DNA from: Nitrosopolaris sp035691865 | Lineage (GTDB): Archaea; Thermoproteota; Nitrososphaeria; Nitrososphaerales; Nitrososphaeraceae | Length of the DNA stretch: 14,915 bases | Assembly: GCA_035691865.1 (NCBI GenBank) | Contig: DASSIM010000127.1 | Coordinates: 1 to 14,915 of the forward strand | Reading direction: 5' to 3' | In this document: positions 6,935-13,926 of the stretch, piece by piece | Numbering within the stretch: the stretch's first letter is position 1 | Layout: the number at the start of each line of letters is the position of its first letter | Translations under genes and position numbers: made by a program | The notes under the pieces: generated by a model | The model's input: the letters and a program-made list of their open reading frames with translations, nothing else | Told to the model about the DNA's origin: nothing | The model's database searches: none

Positions 6935-6945
6935 TTTTATATTTA
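6935..6945 (+). promoter_or_regulatory. TATA box of the membrane-protein gene
   Basis: TTTTATATTTA is a good archaeal TATA element. A start about 25 bases downstream (near 6968) would leave a leader of about 30 bases before ATG 6997, or about 8 bases before TTG 6976. Confidence 0.5.
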
Positions 6946-6975
6946 GGTGATAATACAAGAGTTGGGCTGACTTAA

Positions 6976-7416
6976 TTGATATCGACACAAATTCAGATGA
7001 ACAAAAGCAAGCACCAAATATCAAAGTTGTTTGCTATAGTTGCCATGACCCTATTACTGATCCATATCGCAGACGCATATATAGCTCTGACTAATACCCA
7101 TCGGTTTTTGCCAATGAGTATAGATAAGAAACCATTTGGCATTTCTACGTTTGGCATATCATCGATACTCTTATTCTTTATGGCATTCGGGATGGGAATT
7201 GGAGAAAAGAAGACAACAACGATGACAACAGCTCTGCTTATAGCGGGTGGTGCACTAATCGCTTGCACTGTTTTGGGAAAATCGGCCATAGACTATGGAG
7301 GTTTGGCTAGAATATCACTTTCATTTTTAATACTAATTGTGCTCGGATACGTAATAATGGGACTTGGTATACTCAAGATATTCCGTCAGGACGGGATATG
7401 GTTTCGAATACATTAA
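6976..7416 (+). CDS. Four-helix membrane protein of unknown function
   Basis: A small integral membrane protein of 139 residues from ATG 6997 (146 from TTG 6976). I favour ATG 6997 because MNKSKHQISK gives a basic N-terminus, though no clear SD precedes either start. Predicted helices, counted from the TTG, are residues about 18-37, 56-74 (SSILLFFMAFGMGIG), 83-101 (TALLIAGGALIACTVLG) and 112-134 (SLSFLILIVLGYVIMGLGIL), with a short basic C-terminus. There are no conserved charged or metal residues inside helices that would suggest a transporter or enzyme. It sits between a dead cupredoxin and the helicase, transcribed away from the former. I do not recognise the family. Confidence 0.7.
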   Translation: MISTQIQMNKSKHQISKLFAIVAMTLLLIHIADAYIALTNTHRFLPMSIDKKPFGISTFGISSILLFFMAFGMGIGEKKTTTMTTALLIAGGALIACTVLGKSAIDYGGLARISLSFLILIVLGYVIMGLGILKIFRQDGIWFRIH

Positions 7417-7572
7417 CAAGTTTATTCTTTGTAGTCATATTTTCTGTTCTTGTTAAATGTAATAATACAAACCCAGGGCTACTCATATCTATGGTTCTAG
7501 AGTCACAAGGCCTGCTTTCAAGGGGAAGTTTTTAAACATCTCGTTTTATTCCCACTTTCTCAGCAATTCCTT

Positions 7573-8910
7573 TCAACTTCTGCTACCATATCTTCTACTG
7601 CGATTATCTCTACCATATCTTCTACTGCGATTATCACCTTGCTGTTCTCTATAACTGTGCATATTTCTATTACCACCATAACCACTACGACTTCTATGAT
7701 CACTGTTATGCGAATAACCTGGTCTTGGTTGATATCTATTATATGGACGCTTTTGAGTAGTAGGAACTGCAATTCCCATCTCTTCATTAAGTCTTCGTAT
7801 TGGTTGTTCTGTCTTCCTCAAAATTCTACCAAAGTCGTCAACCCTATCTTGGGATACTAATGATATGGCTTTACCTGTGGCACCAGCTCGAGCAGTTCTT
7901 CCAATTCTGTGAAAGTACATCAACGGTTCAATTGGAACATCGTAATTGATAACATGACCTACTGCTGGAACATCAATACCTCTTGCTGCAATATCAGTTG
8001 CTACCAGTATGTCATCAGTACCTTTCTTGAACCTATACATTGCATTGTCTCTCTCCCGTTGCGAAAGATCGCCATGGATTGTGATTGCTTTAAAACCCTC
8101 TTGTTTTAGTTCGTTTCCAAGTCTTTGTGTTCTTTGTTTGGTAGCAGCAAAAACAATTGTTTGTTTCTTATCTCTTTTCTCAATGAAATTGCAAAGGTGT
8201 TTGAATTTTTCTCTTTCAGGAACAACAAGATAAGATTGCTCTATAGTGTCAAGACTTAATTCTTCTTGATCCAACATTACCTCTTTAGGATCATGCATAT
8301 ATTCCTGAGCTATTCTCATAATTTCTGGCGGCATAGTTGCAGAGAACAGGCATGTTTGTCTGTCTTCATTTACATAAAACAATATGGACTTTATATCATC
8401 AATAAAGCCCATGTCGAGCATTCTATCTGCCTCGTCAAGAACAACAAACTTTACCTCATCCAGCTGAATTGAATCCTGTTTTACATGATCAATCAATCTA
8501 CCGGGTGTTGCAACTACTATTTGTATTCCTCTTCTTAACTGATTATATTGAAGGATGATACTTTGTCCCCCGTATATGGCAACAGTTCTAATTCCAGTGT
8601 ACTTTGCGAATTTATTAATTTCCTTTGTAACTTGCAAAGCTAATTCTCGTGTCGGGACAAGTATCAGTGCTTGTATTGGACCATTACGCCTAATCTTAAT
8701 CTTGGTCAATATCGGTAGTGCAAATGCAGCTGTCTTGCCAGTTCCTGTATGAGCCTGACCGATTACATCTACACCTTTTAAAACTAACGGTATAGCGGCC
8801 TCTTGGATAGGAAAAGGGGCTTCAAATCCATTTTCTTTGAGTGCTTTGAGAATTAAAGCATTAAGTCCTAATTCTTGAAATGTGATTGTTGTTTTAGTAA
8901 TAGTTGGCAT
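7573..8910 (-). CDS. DEAD-box ATP-dependent RNA helicase
   Basis: A complete 445-residue DEAD-box helicase that unwinds or remodels RNA using ATP. Motifs in order: Q motif region (F11, P34-I-Q36), Walker A AHTGTGKT (53-60), Ia PTREL (86-90), GG and TPGR (135-138), II DEAD (159-162), III SAT (190-192), V ATDIAARGID (304-313), VI HRIGRTARAG (334-343). Residues 386-445 are a basic, Arg/Gly/Tyr/Asn-rich tail, as in cold-shock and ribosome-assembly helicases that use such tails to hold RNA. The tail ends in two copies of RSRRYG from a 27-bp tandem duplication. Start ATG 8910 is supported by the conserved ITFQELGL shortly after and by a TATA box 27-37 bases upstream. The stop is TGA. Likely role: ribosome assembly or mRNA unwinding. 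Confidence 0.95.
   Translation of the reverse strand: MPTITKTTITFQELGLNALILKALKENGFEAPFPIQEAAIPLVLKGVDVIGQAHTGTGKTAAFALPILTKIKIRRNGPIQALILVPTRELALQVTKEINKFAKYTGIRTVAIYGGQSIILQYNQLRRGIQIVVATPGRLIDHVKQDSIQLDEVKFVVLDEADRMLDMGFIDDIKSILFYVNEDRQTCLFSATMPPEIMRIAQEYMHDPKEVMLDQEELSLDTIEQSYLVVPEREKFKHLCNFIEKRDKKQTIVFAATKQRTQRLGNELKQEGFKAITIHGDLSQRERDNAMYRFKKGTDDILVATDIAARGIDVPAVGHVINYDVPIEPLMYFHRIGRTARAGATGKAISLVSQDRVDDFGRILRKTEQPIRRLNEEMGIAVPTTQKRPYNRYQPRPGYSHNSDHRSRSGYGGNRNMHSYREQQGDNRSRRYGRDNRSRRYGSRS
7583..7635. repeat. 27-bp tandem duplication in the helicase tail
   Basis: CTACCATATCTTCTACTGCG plus ATTATCT at 7583-7609 is repeated at 7610-7635 with 26 of 27 bases. On the minus strand it encodes nine residues of the basic tail (DNRSRRYGR-type). 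The unit is a multiple of three, so it changes tail length without breaking the frame. Identity at synonymous positions implies a recent duplication. Confidence 0.9.
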
Positions 8911-8936
8911 CTCTACGTTCTCATTTTAGTATTACG

Positions 8937-8947
8937 AAATATATAAT
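8937..8947 (-). promoter_or_regulatory. TATA box of the helicase gene
   Basis: Read on the minus strand, ATTATATATTT lies 27-37 bases before ATG 8910, the distance expected for a leaderless or nearly leaderless archaeal message. Confidence 0.55.
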
Positions 8948-9010
8948 GATAATTGTTTTGAACGATAACCCTTTGACACGTCTATCTTTTATCTTGCCAA
9001 ATCTTCCGAT

Positions 9011-9157
9011 CTACACAACTTTGAAGGAATAGAATGTTAAAGCGTTACAACGCGATTCATGAAATGGGCGAGCTGCATCTGTGATAACCAATTCCGTTAC
9101 TATTAGACGATCGTCAAAGGCCCGTGCTATCTGAAATACGCTTTGAAATTCACTCAA
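9011..9157 (-). other. Possible 48-residue ORF, unknown
   Basis: Between the helicase and the next gene, the minus strand is open from 9202 to TAG 9011-9013. A TTG at 9157 would give 48 residues, including QIARAFDDRLIVTELVITDA and ARPFHESRCNALTFYSFKVV. Its composition looks more protein-like than the flanks and the local G+C is a little higher, but I recognise no family and see no ribosome site. It may be a remnant. The rest of 8911-9436 holds nothing I can support. Confidence 0.3.
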
Positions 9158-9436
9158 GCATTTTAAAACATACGTTGCCTTTAAGGCCGAAATTCGTTCG
9201 CATTATCGCTACAAACGATACATTAAACTGGAATGGCTCCTGACATTGGAGGGGAAACTATCTTGAATCTAAGAAATGCACTAGCTACTGCTCCGAACAT
9301 ATACTGGCAATAACTTCCGTCCATGCTCAGTGCATGAGATCATTTTCTGTAATATTTAGTGACATTATCTTCCATGCATGTTAAATAAAATCCTGTGTAT
9401 TAAAAGCTACACCAATTTGATTTCATAACGATTTTC

Positions 9437-9850
9437 CTAGTAGGCGTAGTCAAGGTTGCGTAGAGGACAATGATCTGAATGCACATGGGATGAACCTCTA
9501 GATGTTATATTTCCAGTATATTCGCCAGCTACTTCTAAGACATCATCAGAATTAGATATTTCCCTGAGCATCTCTAAGGTTAGTTTGTGATTAGCTACAA
9601 AAAGTGTTCCGTTCTCGTAGATTGCAGGAACCATTCTGGTTTTATCAAAGATATATTGTTTTGCTGCTTCAGGATTTACACCCGGTTTTGTGAACACTTC
9701 AACCATGTATATCGGGGTAGTGCTGGGATCTTTCTGCAGACGTCTCAGCAAATCATCAATTAGAGATGGATCTGATTTTGGAAAATAAGTGTGGTATAGT
9801 GTTTCTAATCCTGCATATACTCTCTTGATTTCTTTAATTTCTTCAGACAT
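9437..9850 (-). CDS. Conserved protein of unknown function with His-rich C-terminus
   Basis: A 137-residue soluble protein from ATG 9850, preceded by the ribosome site AAGGTGA about six bases upstream; a TTG seven codons earlier is less likely. The N-terminal half is helical (LETLYHTYFPKSDPSLIDDL). The middle reads TPIYMVEVFTKPGVNPEAAK, then VPAIYENGTLFVANHKLTLE, suggesting an alpha/beta domain, possibly thioredoxin-like but without a CxxC. The C-terminus is polar and contains SSHVHSDHCP, a possible metal site. It resembles proteins I associate with this archaeal group, with no assigned function. It overlaps the end of a 26-residue ORF, so the two are probably translated together. Stop TAG. 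Confidence 0.75.
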   Translation of the reverse strand: MSEEIKEIKRVYAGLETLYHTYFPKSDPSLIDDLLRRLQKDPSTTPIYMVEVFTKPGVNPEAAKQYIFDKTRMVPAIYENGTLFVANHKLTLEMLREISNSDDVLEVAGEYTGNITSRGSSHVHSDHCPLRNLDYAY

Positions 9851-9923
9851 AGTTGTCACCTTGTTGATCAAGGAGAAAATTCTTGAATCCTAATAGATTT
9901 GACATCCTCCATTCTATATACAT
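9843..9923 (-). CDS. 26-residue ORF with strong ribosome site, coupled to the next gene
   Basis: ATG 9923-9921 starts MYIEWRMSNLLGFKNFLLDQ followed by QGDNYV and TGA at 9843-9845. AAGGAGG at 9935-9929 is a near-perfect anti-16S match with five bases to the ATG, the strongest ribosome site in the window. The ORF overlaps the start of the downstream gene (ATG 9850 lies inside its last codons). This fits a leader peptide or translational coupler. A second ATG at 9927 directly abuts the SD and is too close. The encoded residues are not obviously conserved. Confidence 0.5.
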   Translation of the reverse strand: MYIEWRMSNLLGFKNFLLDQQGDNYV

Positions 9924-10026
9924 ACATACCTCCTTAATAAATTTCAGATGTATACGAAGATTGACCATAAGTTTGAGAACAGGCAGGCACATTATACAAT
10001 TATGGTATAGAACTTCATGATCGTCT

Positions 10027-10633
10027 TTGAATATTTTCCAGCCACACACTCCACTTTTCAGTCTAATATGGCACATGGACATTCTAAATCTATTTGCTGA
10101 GACCGGTATAATTTTGCTTTTGTTCATTGTTGGTATGGAATTCCCCATTCAAAAGTTGAGGAATATAGGAAAGAAAGCATCAGTTATTGTAATCGTTGAG
10201 GCATTAGGGACATTAGCTATTGGTTTTGTAGTAGCTCAATCTTTACATTATTCTGTATACAATAGCCTCTTCTTAGCTGCTGTAATTGAGGATATCCTTA
10301 TCATTTCTGTGTTAGCAATATTACGATCAGTAGCATCTACAGGCCATGTATCATTTTTTCCTAATCTAGCAATATCTGTTGGGATTGTATTAGCACTTAT
10401 TGCTGGCGTATTAAGAACTGCATTTGGTTTGTCTTCTTCAGGCGGTGAACTTGCACTGGTAGTAGCTAAGAGTGGTTCTGATATTTCTGGTTCTAGCTCT
10501 TGTTATTGCTTATGTTTGGAACAATGACATAATTACCACGTTTATAACGGCACATATGATAAAGTTTGGATGGAAAATTGCAAATACTATTTCTGAGTAT
10601 TATGAAAATAGAAAGAAGTTTAAAATTAGTTAG
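10027..10633 (+). pseudogene. Kef-type cation/proton antiporter (CPA2), internally deleted
   Basis: The fragment begins with PHTPLFSLIWHMDILNLFAE and LLLFIVGMEFPIQKLRNIGK, matching the second and third helices of Kef/CPA2 antiporters, so the first 40 or so residues are missing. At about 10285 the sequence jumps from NSLFLAAV straight to IEDILIISVLAIL, omitting the usual SST-containing helix. At about 10411 it jumps from VLALIAGVL to RTAFGLSSSGGELALVVAK, omitting several helices (over 100 residues from family memory). Near 10490 the frame changes; the tail VLIFLVLALVIAYVWNNDII and HMIKFGWKIANTISEYYENR follows to TAG 10631. A family member has about 380-400 membrane residues; about 200 remain. 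It is a clear dead gene. Confidence 0.8.
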
Positions 10634-10657
10634 CCTTGATTCGATTCCTTTGTAATT

Positions 10658-11038
10658 TCAGGTTATGATATCTTCGATAGTTTCCCCTGTTCCACTACGA
10701 CTATGACCGAATAGCTGTTCTACCTCAATAGCAAATCCTACATGAGCACAATCTTCTTCTTTGCAATATTTACAATAAGGAATTCCTTTGTCTATCTCAA
10801 CGTCCACTTCTGCATGAAGGTTTGTATCGTATAATATTGTATGTTTATCATTAATAAATTTCAATAAAACTATGGGATTGTCATTGGAAGATAATGATTT
10901 CTTATTTTCTGAATTTAGCCAATGCATGAATGCAAACATTCCCTCATCTAAGGTCTCACATTTGTTGAACTTACGTTTATGCTGACTACGGCTATCTGAA
11001 ACATCGTCTGATTGGTCGCTGGTATTATTGTCTTGCAT
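10658..11038 (-). CDS. Small zinc-binding protein (SWIM-like CxxC-x4-CxH)
   Basis: A 126-residue soluble protein. Residues 1-25 are polar and probably disordered (SDQSDDVSDSRSQHKRK). A central alpha/beta part includes FAFMHWLNSENK and NPIVLLKFINDKHTILYDT. The signature is PYCKYCKEEDCAHVGFAIEV: C89, C92, C97 and H99, spaced C-x2-C-x4-C-x-H, close to a SWIM or zinc-knuckle arrangement used for nucleic acid or protein binding. The start is ATG 11038, with a TATA-like stretch at 11077-11090. It converges on the dead antiporter. The stop is TGA. I cannot name its target; a DNA- or RNA-associated role is only an inference. Confidence 0.75.
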   Translation of the reverse strand: MQDNNTSDQSDDVSDSRSQHKRKFNKCETLDEGMFAFMHWLNSENKKSLSSNDNPIVLLKFINDKHTILYDTNLHAEVDVEIDKGIPYCKYCKEEDCAHVGFAIEVEQLFGHSRSGTGETIEDIIT

Positions 11039-11076
11039 ACGGGTTGACTCGTTTGAATCTAAGTGAGGTTATTGAG

Positions 11077-11090
11077 AATAATAATATTAA
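11077..11090 (-). promoter_or_regulatory. TATA-like element of the zinc-binding protein gene
   Basis: On the minus strand TTAATATTATTATT lies about 39-52 bases before ATG 11038, so a start about 25 bases downstream would leave a short leader. Confidence 0.4.
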
Positions 11091-11220
11091 CCTATGTCTT
11101 GAAGTAAGGAAGTTCTGAAAGAAAATACATGATTGATCGTCCTCCCTCATAGGACCCTCTCGAAGTAAATAATATTTATCTAATAGGTTTAAACCGTTGA
11201 CTATGCTGAGAATCCAAAAC

Positions 11221-11293
11221 CTGTAAATGGTAATTACAGCTGGAATTGTTATAGTGGTCTCGCAGACATTAAAGGATATCCAGAGACCATTAT
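11221..11293. repeat. Two adjacent inverted repeats in a gene-free stretch
   Basis: CTGTAA (11221-11226) pairs with TTACAG (11234-11239) around a 7-base loop. Next, ATAGTGGTCTC (11251-11261) pairs with GAGACCATTAT (11283-11293), 11 pairs with one G-U or equivalent mismatch, around a 21-base loop. The region between the zinc-protein promoter and the ABM remnant otherwise holds no convincing gene; the 105-residue minus-strand ORF over it has no recognisable features. A structured RNA or regulatory site is possible. Confidence 0.4.
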
Positions 11294-11523
11294 CACTCCG
11301 ATTTAATAATGGACGCAGAAAAGACAGTTGGTATATTCGCAAATCCGCATGTTCAATCTATACCATCCTATCATTTGACATTTTAAGAAGTTGAACTAAT
11401 GTTAGTGCATAATAATTGCATCATATGCTCTTAAGTCGTTATCGAACTTCCCTTCTTCAATGAATCTGTATCTTTTTCCAATTCAAAAGAATATCATGCA
11501 TTCATGGTAGTGCCTGATCGCGG

Positions 11524-11715
11524 CTAACGATATGAGTATGATAATTCATCTTGTTTCATTCCATGAAGATAATTAATAATTTCCGCAGTAATATCATCTG
11601 ACATATTCGAAGTTGTGAGGGGATTCTTTAAGTGAACGTTCAGCTTTGTATAAGCGTTCTCAAACTCCTTTCGTTTTTCATTGGCAATCTTGTATCGTGT
11701 ATGCTCAACTATCAT
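11524..11715 (-). pseudogene. Antibiotic-biosynthesis-monooxygenase (ABM)-like gene, truncated
   Basis: From ATG 11715, MIVEHTRYKIANEKRKEFEN and AYTKLNVHLKN match the first strand and helix of ABM-fold dimeric alpha/beta-barrel proteins, whose full length is about 95-100 residues. After residue 31 the similarity stops in this frame, which ends at residue 63 with polar sequence. In the +2 frame the next residues are SPHNFEYVR followed by TGA, which fits the usual 'SPHC..YEL', so a frameshift and nonsense codons are present. The catalytic or dimer strands (E-W-x-S, SPEF) are missing. A downstream stretch in that same frame (11402-11482, RFIEEGKFDNDLRAYDAIIM) looks coding-like but is not identified. 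Confidence 0.5.
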
Positions 11716-12073
11716 GGTAGTGGTATTAAAAATAAAACTATAGAAATACTAAGTTTCACATAATACACTCGTCTCTAATTATCAGCTAAAATTGACAGTG
11801 AGACGGAGAGAATAAAAATTATATCGTAATTGATACTCAAGCTTTAAGCATGAATTGGACATTAGTGTACTGTACACAACCCCCTCCCTCTCTCCATAGT
11901 GTTCCACATATTATTACCACATTTTACAAGATGATCATCATATGTCAACAATATCACAAGCGGAAGCATCCAAACCGCTACAACAAAACACATCACCAGA
12001 GCGAAGACGACAGGCAATACGAGACAGGTCAAACTCTTACCCGAATTTTCCAGTGCAAGGTCCCAGGTACTAA
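11716..12073. other. Mostly non-coding region with one short ORF
   Basis: GTGTAC-T-GTACAC at 11865-11877 is a perfect inverted repeat and AAATTATATCG near 11815 is TATA-like. A 43-codon plus-strand ORF runs from ATG 11942 to TAA 12071-12073 (MSTISQAEASKPLQQNTSPE, then Arg-rich) in the same frame as the DUF763 fossil that follows. It is low-complexity and unrecognised; I do not call it a gene. Confidence 0.35.
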
Positions 12074-12256
12074 GTATTAAATGAATTATTAGATTATGTT
12101 GAATTGAAAACTTCTGTTATTAACCTTCCGCTGCATGGAGGACACGCGCCCCCATACCTGATTAGACGAATGGTTAGGCTTTCCCAGGCGATATCAAAAG
12201 TGATTGTTGACGAATATGGACAACAGGAGTTTTTAAGAAGGTTATCAGATCCACTA
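12074..12256 (+). pseudogene. DUF763 gene, N-terminal fossil
   Basis: The frame encodes LKTSVINLPLHGGHAPPYLI, RRMVRLSQAISKVIVDEYGQ and QEFLRRLSDPL, then TGA at 12257-12259. This is the highly conserved start of DUF763 proteins ('g...LPLHGG.aP.wL..rM..L...i...i..e.G..eflrRLsdP.WFQ'). In that consensus the residue after SDP-F/L is Trp, so the TGA sits where TGG is expected. Downstream sequence shows only doubtful traces of the next motif, and after about 12330 another gene remnant takes over, so most of the roughly 350-residue protein is gone. The start codon is unclear. DUF763 function is not settled. Confidence 0.65.
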
Positions 12257-12329
12257 TGAAGTGCTGCTGTTTTGCGAACTGTATTACATCTCTGATGGTT
12301 TCAATCGTACTATAATAGTGTGGAAAGGA

Positions 12330-12790
12330 TTTCTGACATTAAATATCGTTCAGCCATTTAATCTTACTGTCCCTTTGGCGCCGACCACTCTAAATAGTGT
12401 CACGACCACTCCTGGAGGATCGGCAAATGCAAGCAGACAGATAAACGATACGGCCCGATTTATCGGAGTGGCTATACATGTAGAATCAAATAGTAGTAAT
12501 GCTACACAGACCCAAGGCTTGTCAAATGTCACTCTAAAGGAAAGCGTAAGAAATCCAAATGGAATTATAATGTCGACAACAATTTTACTCAACAGTTTGT
12601 TACTGAGGTTAAACCCGATATTACAGGAAAATATACACTTAGTATCTACAATTTAGGAGATAGACCTGTGAGTCTTGGTGCATTGCTCAACAATATTCCA
12701 CCTGTAACGACGATAACTACACACAATGTAACTAACACCCGAAACACTACAGCACAGTTTGGAACTGTGTCAGTTTCAGGGAGTTGTTGA
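12330..12790 (+). pseudogene. Secreted Asn/Thr-rich protein gene, truncated and frameshifted
   Basis: The plus-strand frame open from 12261 becomes protein-like at about 12348: QPFNLTVPLAPTTLNSVTTT, ARFIGVAIHVESNSSNATQT, SNVTLKESVRNPNGIIMSTT. At about 12580 it shifts by one missing base into the frame NFTQQFVTEVKPDITGKYTL, SIYNLGDRPVSLGALLNNIP, ending at TGA 12788-12790. The join restores a beta-rich secreted or surface domain with many N-x-S/T sequons. ACAACAATTTT at the junction suggests loss of one A. The expected signal peptide is absent; the 5' end abuts the DUF763 fossil. It is a dead gene by two criteria. I do not know a named family. Confidence 0.6.
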
Positions 12791-12852
12791 TTGAAAAGAA
12801 GCGAACTTGCTTAACTGGATAAGTAGTACAAAGGACATTTACTTGACATTCT

Positions 12853-13155
12853 TCATCGTTCTTTATCTGCCTGTGCTTGAGCACTAGGTTTTAGTCCCTG
12901 TCCTAGTAAACACTTCTCTAACTGTGTTTCAATTAGGTGTGTTGGGACACTTGTTTGATTTCCTGGCGGAGGATGGCCTACTGCACTCGAGATGGCCTCA
13001 ATTCGAGTTTCGAATATAGCTGCATTAATGAAGAACTTTATGCACCCTTGTCTTTTCACAGGATCATCAAAAGCCATTTGTGCCGATGCATGTGTCATGG
13101 GGGTTGATAAAAATAAAATCAAAAATGGGATTGCGACTAGAAATAGTTTATTCAT
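12853..13155 (-). CDS. Small secreted protein with a paired-cysteine module
   Basis: A 100-residue exported protein from ATG 13155. Residues 1-25 are a signal peptide (basic start, LFLVAIPFLILFLSTP, cleavage near THASA-QMAF). The mature part has two cysteines, C38 and C82, in RQGCIKFFINAAIFETRIEA and LIETQLEKCLLGQG, separated by a Pro/Gly/Asn loop (GHPPPGNQTSVP). The predicted shape is a helical hairpin closed by one disulfide. The C-terminus is polar (SAQAQADKER), stop TGA. The upstream neighbour at 13281-13913 carries the same module with nearly the same Cys spacing, so the two are probably paralogous. No enzyme motif is visible. The two genes are 125 bases apart, with an inverted repeat between them. 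Confidence 0.7.
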   Translation of the reverse strand: MNKLFLVAIPFLILFLSTPMTHASAQMAFDDPVKRQGCIKFFINAAIFETRIEAISSAVGHPPPGNQTSVPTHLIETQLEKCLLGQGLKPSAQAQADKER

Positions 13156-13193
13156 TCTGGTTCAATACGTGTCTCAGACTAAAACTTTATGTT

Positions 13194-13211
13194 ATGCTCT
13201 ATACTGAGCAT
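13194..13211. repeat. Inverted repeat between the two secreted-protein genes
   Basis: ATGCTC (13194-13199) and GAGCAT (13206-13211) are perfect arms around TATACT. It lies about 40 bases upstream of the 100-residue gene and could be an operator or the end of the preceding transcript. There is no T-run on the minus strand, so a terminator is less likely. Confidence 0.35.
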
Positions 13212-13280
13212 TACAGGAGTAAGAGCACAGAAAACTATCCATTGTTAGGAGCACAAAAATATTGACTATCTTAGATAAGA

Positions 13281-13913
13281 TTAAAGTATATCTGTACGAG
13301 CCGTAAGCAGTTTTCCATTAGGTAATGAAACTTCTATGTGTGCTATATGAGGAGAACCATTAACCGTATTAGAATTTATTTGCCAACTATACGCTAACAA
13401 TTTAGCACCAGTTAGAACTAAAGTAATATCATGAAATTGATCTGCCGTAATAGTTTGATTTGAATCATAGGCATTCGTAATATCAGCCGGGGTCTGTGAT
13501 GCTGTGGTAATACAACACATAGTAAAATGAATATGTGCATCACTTGATACGAGTGCATCATCCTGATCGTTTAGACTAAATCTTACCTTGTATAATCCGT
13601 TATCATTGATAACTGCGAATTGGGTTATTCCTGTTATGTTAGTTTGTTGTCCTTTCTGATTCTGATTCTGATTTAAACAATTTTCTATCTCATTAACAAT
13701 ATGTGTTATTTCATGATTAGTTATTGTACTATTATCTTGTTTTTGCATCATGGTATTAAGCGAGGTTGATGCCTGTTCTAGATTTATCGCAGTAGAAACA
13801 ACTTGTCTAATACAATCATGCTGTGTTGTAGTTACTACTGCATATACATGACTAGGATATAATAGGAGTACTACTATGGATAGAAATACCGCTATTATTC
13901 CTATATGCAACAA
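13281..13913 (-). CDS. Secreted protein: paired-cysteine module plus beta-rich domain
   Basis: About 210 residues from TTG 13913 (a TTG one codon earlier is equally possible; TAG closes the frame eleven codons upstream). Residues 1-25 are a signal peptide (IIAVFLSIVVLLLYPSHVYA). Residues 32-82 hold the module shared with the neighbour: HDCIRQVVSTAINLEQASTS then NEIENCLNQN, C34 to C79. A Gln/Asn-rich linker (QNQNQKGQQTN) leads to a domain of about 115 residues with GLYKVRFSLNDQDDALVSSD, IHFTMCCITT and FHDITLVLTGAKLLAYSWQI, predicted mostly beta strand with a vicinal Cys pair. Several N-x-S/T sequons suit an S-layer-exposed glycoprotein. A small membrane-peptide gene lies 13 bases upstream. Function unknown. 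Confidence 0.75.
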   Translation of the reverse strand: MLHIGIIAVFLSIVVLLLYPSHVYAVVTTTQHDCIRQVVSTAINLEQASTSLNTMMQKQDNSTITNHEITHIVNEIENCLNQNQNQKGQQTNITGITQFAVINDNGLYKVRFSLNDQDDALVSSDAHIHFTMCCITTASQTPADITNAYDSNQTITADQFHDITLVLTGAKLLAYSWQINSNTVNGSPHIAHIEVSLPNGKLLTARTDIL

Positions 13914-13926
13914 TGGCTTATTTCTT

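Noticed and set aside
9437..9850. KaiB or thioredoxin assignment for the conserved protein
   Set aside because: It lacks CxxC and the KaiB signature motifs; only a vague alpha/beta pattern is shared.
11025..11342. Minus-strand 105-codon ORF upstream of the zinc-binding protein
   Set aside because: It has no signal, domain or ribosome site, covers inverted repeats and the promoter of the downstream gene, and its composition looks random.
11850..12080. Plus-strand 76-codon ORF
   Set aside because: It is rich in His, Gln, Tyr and Lys without any domain; the overlapping frame leads into the DUF763 fossil.
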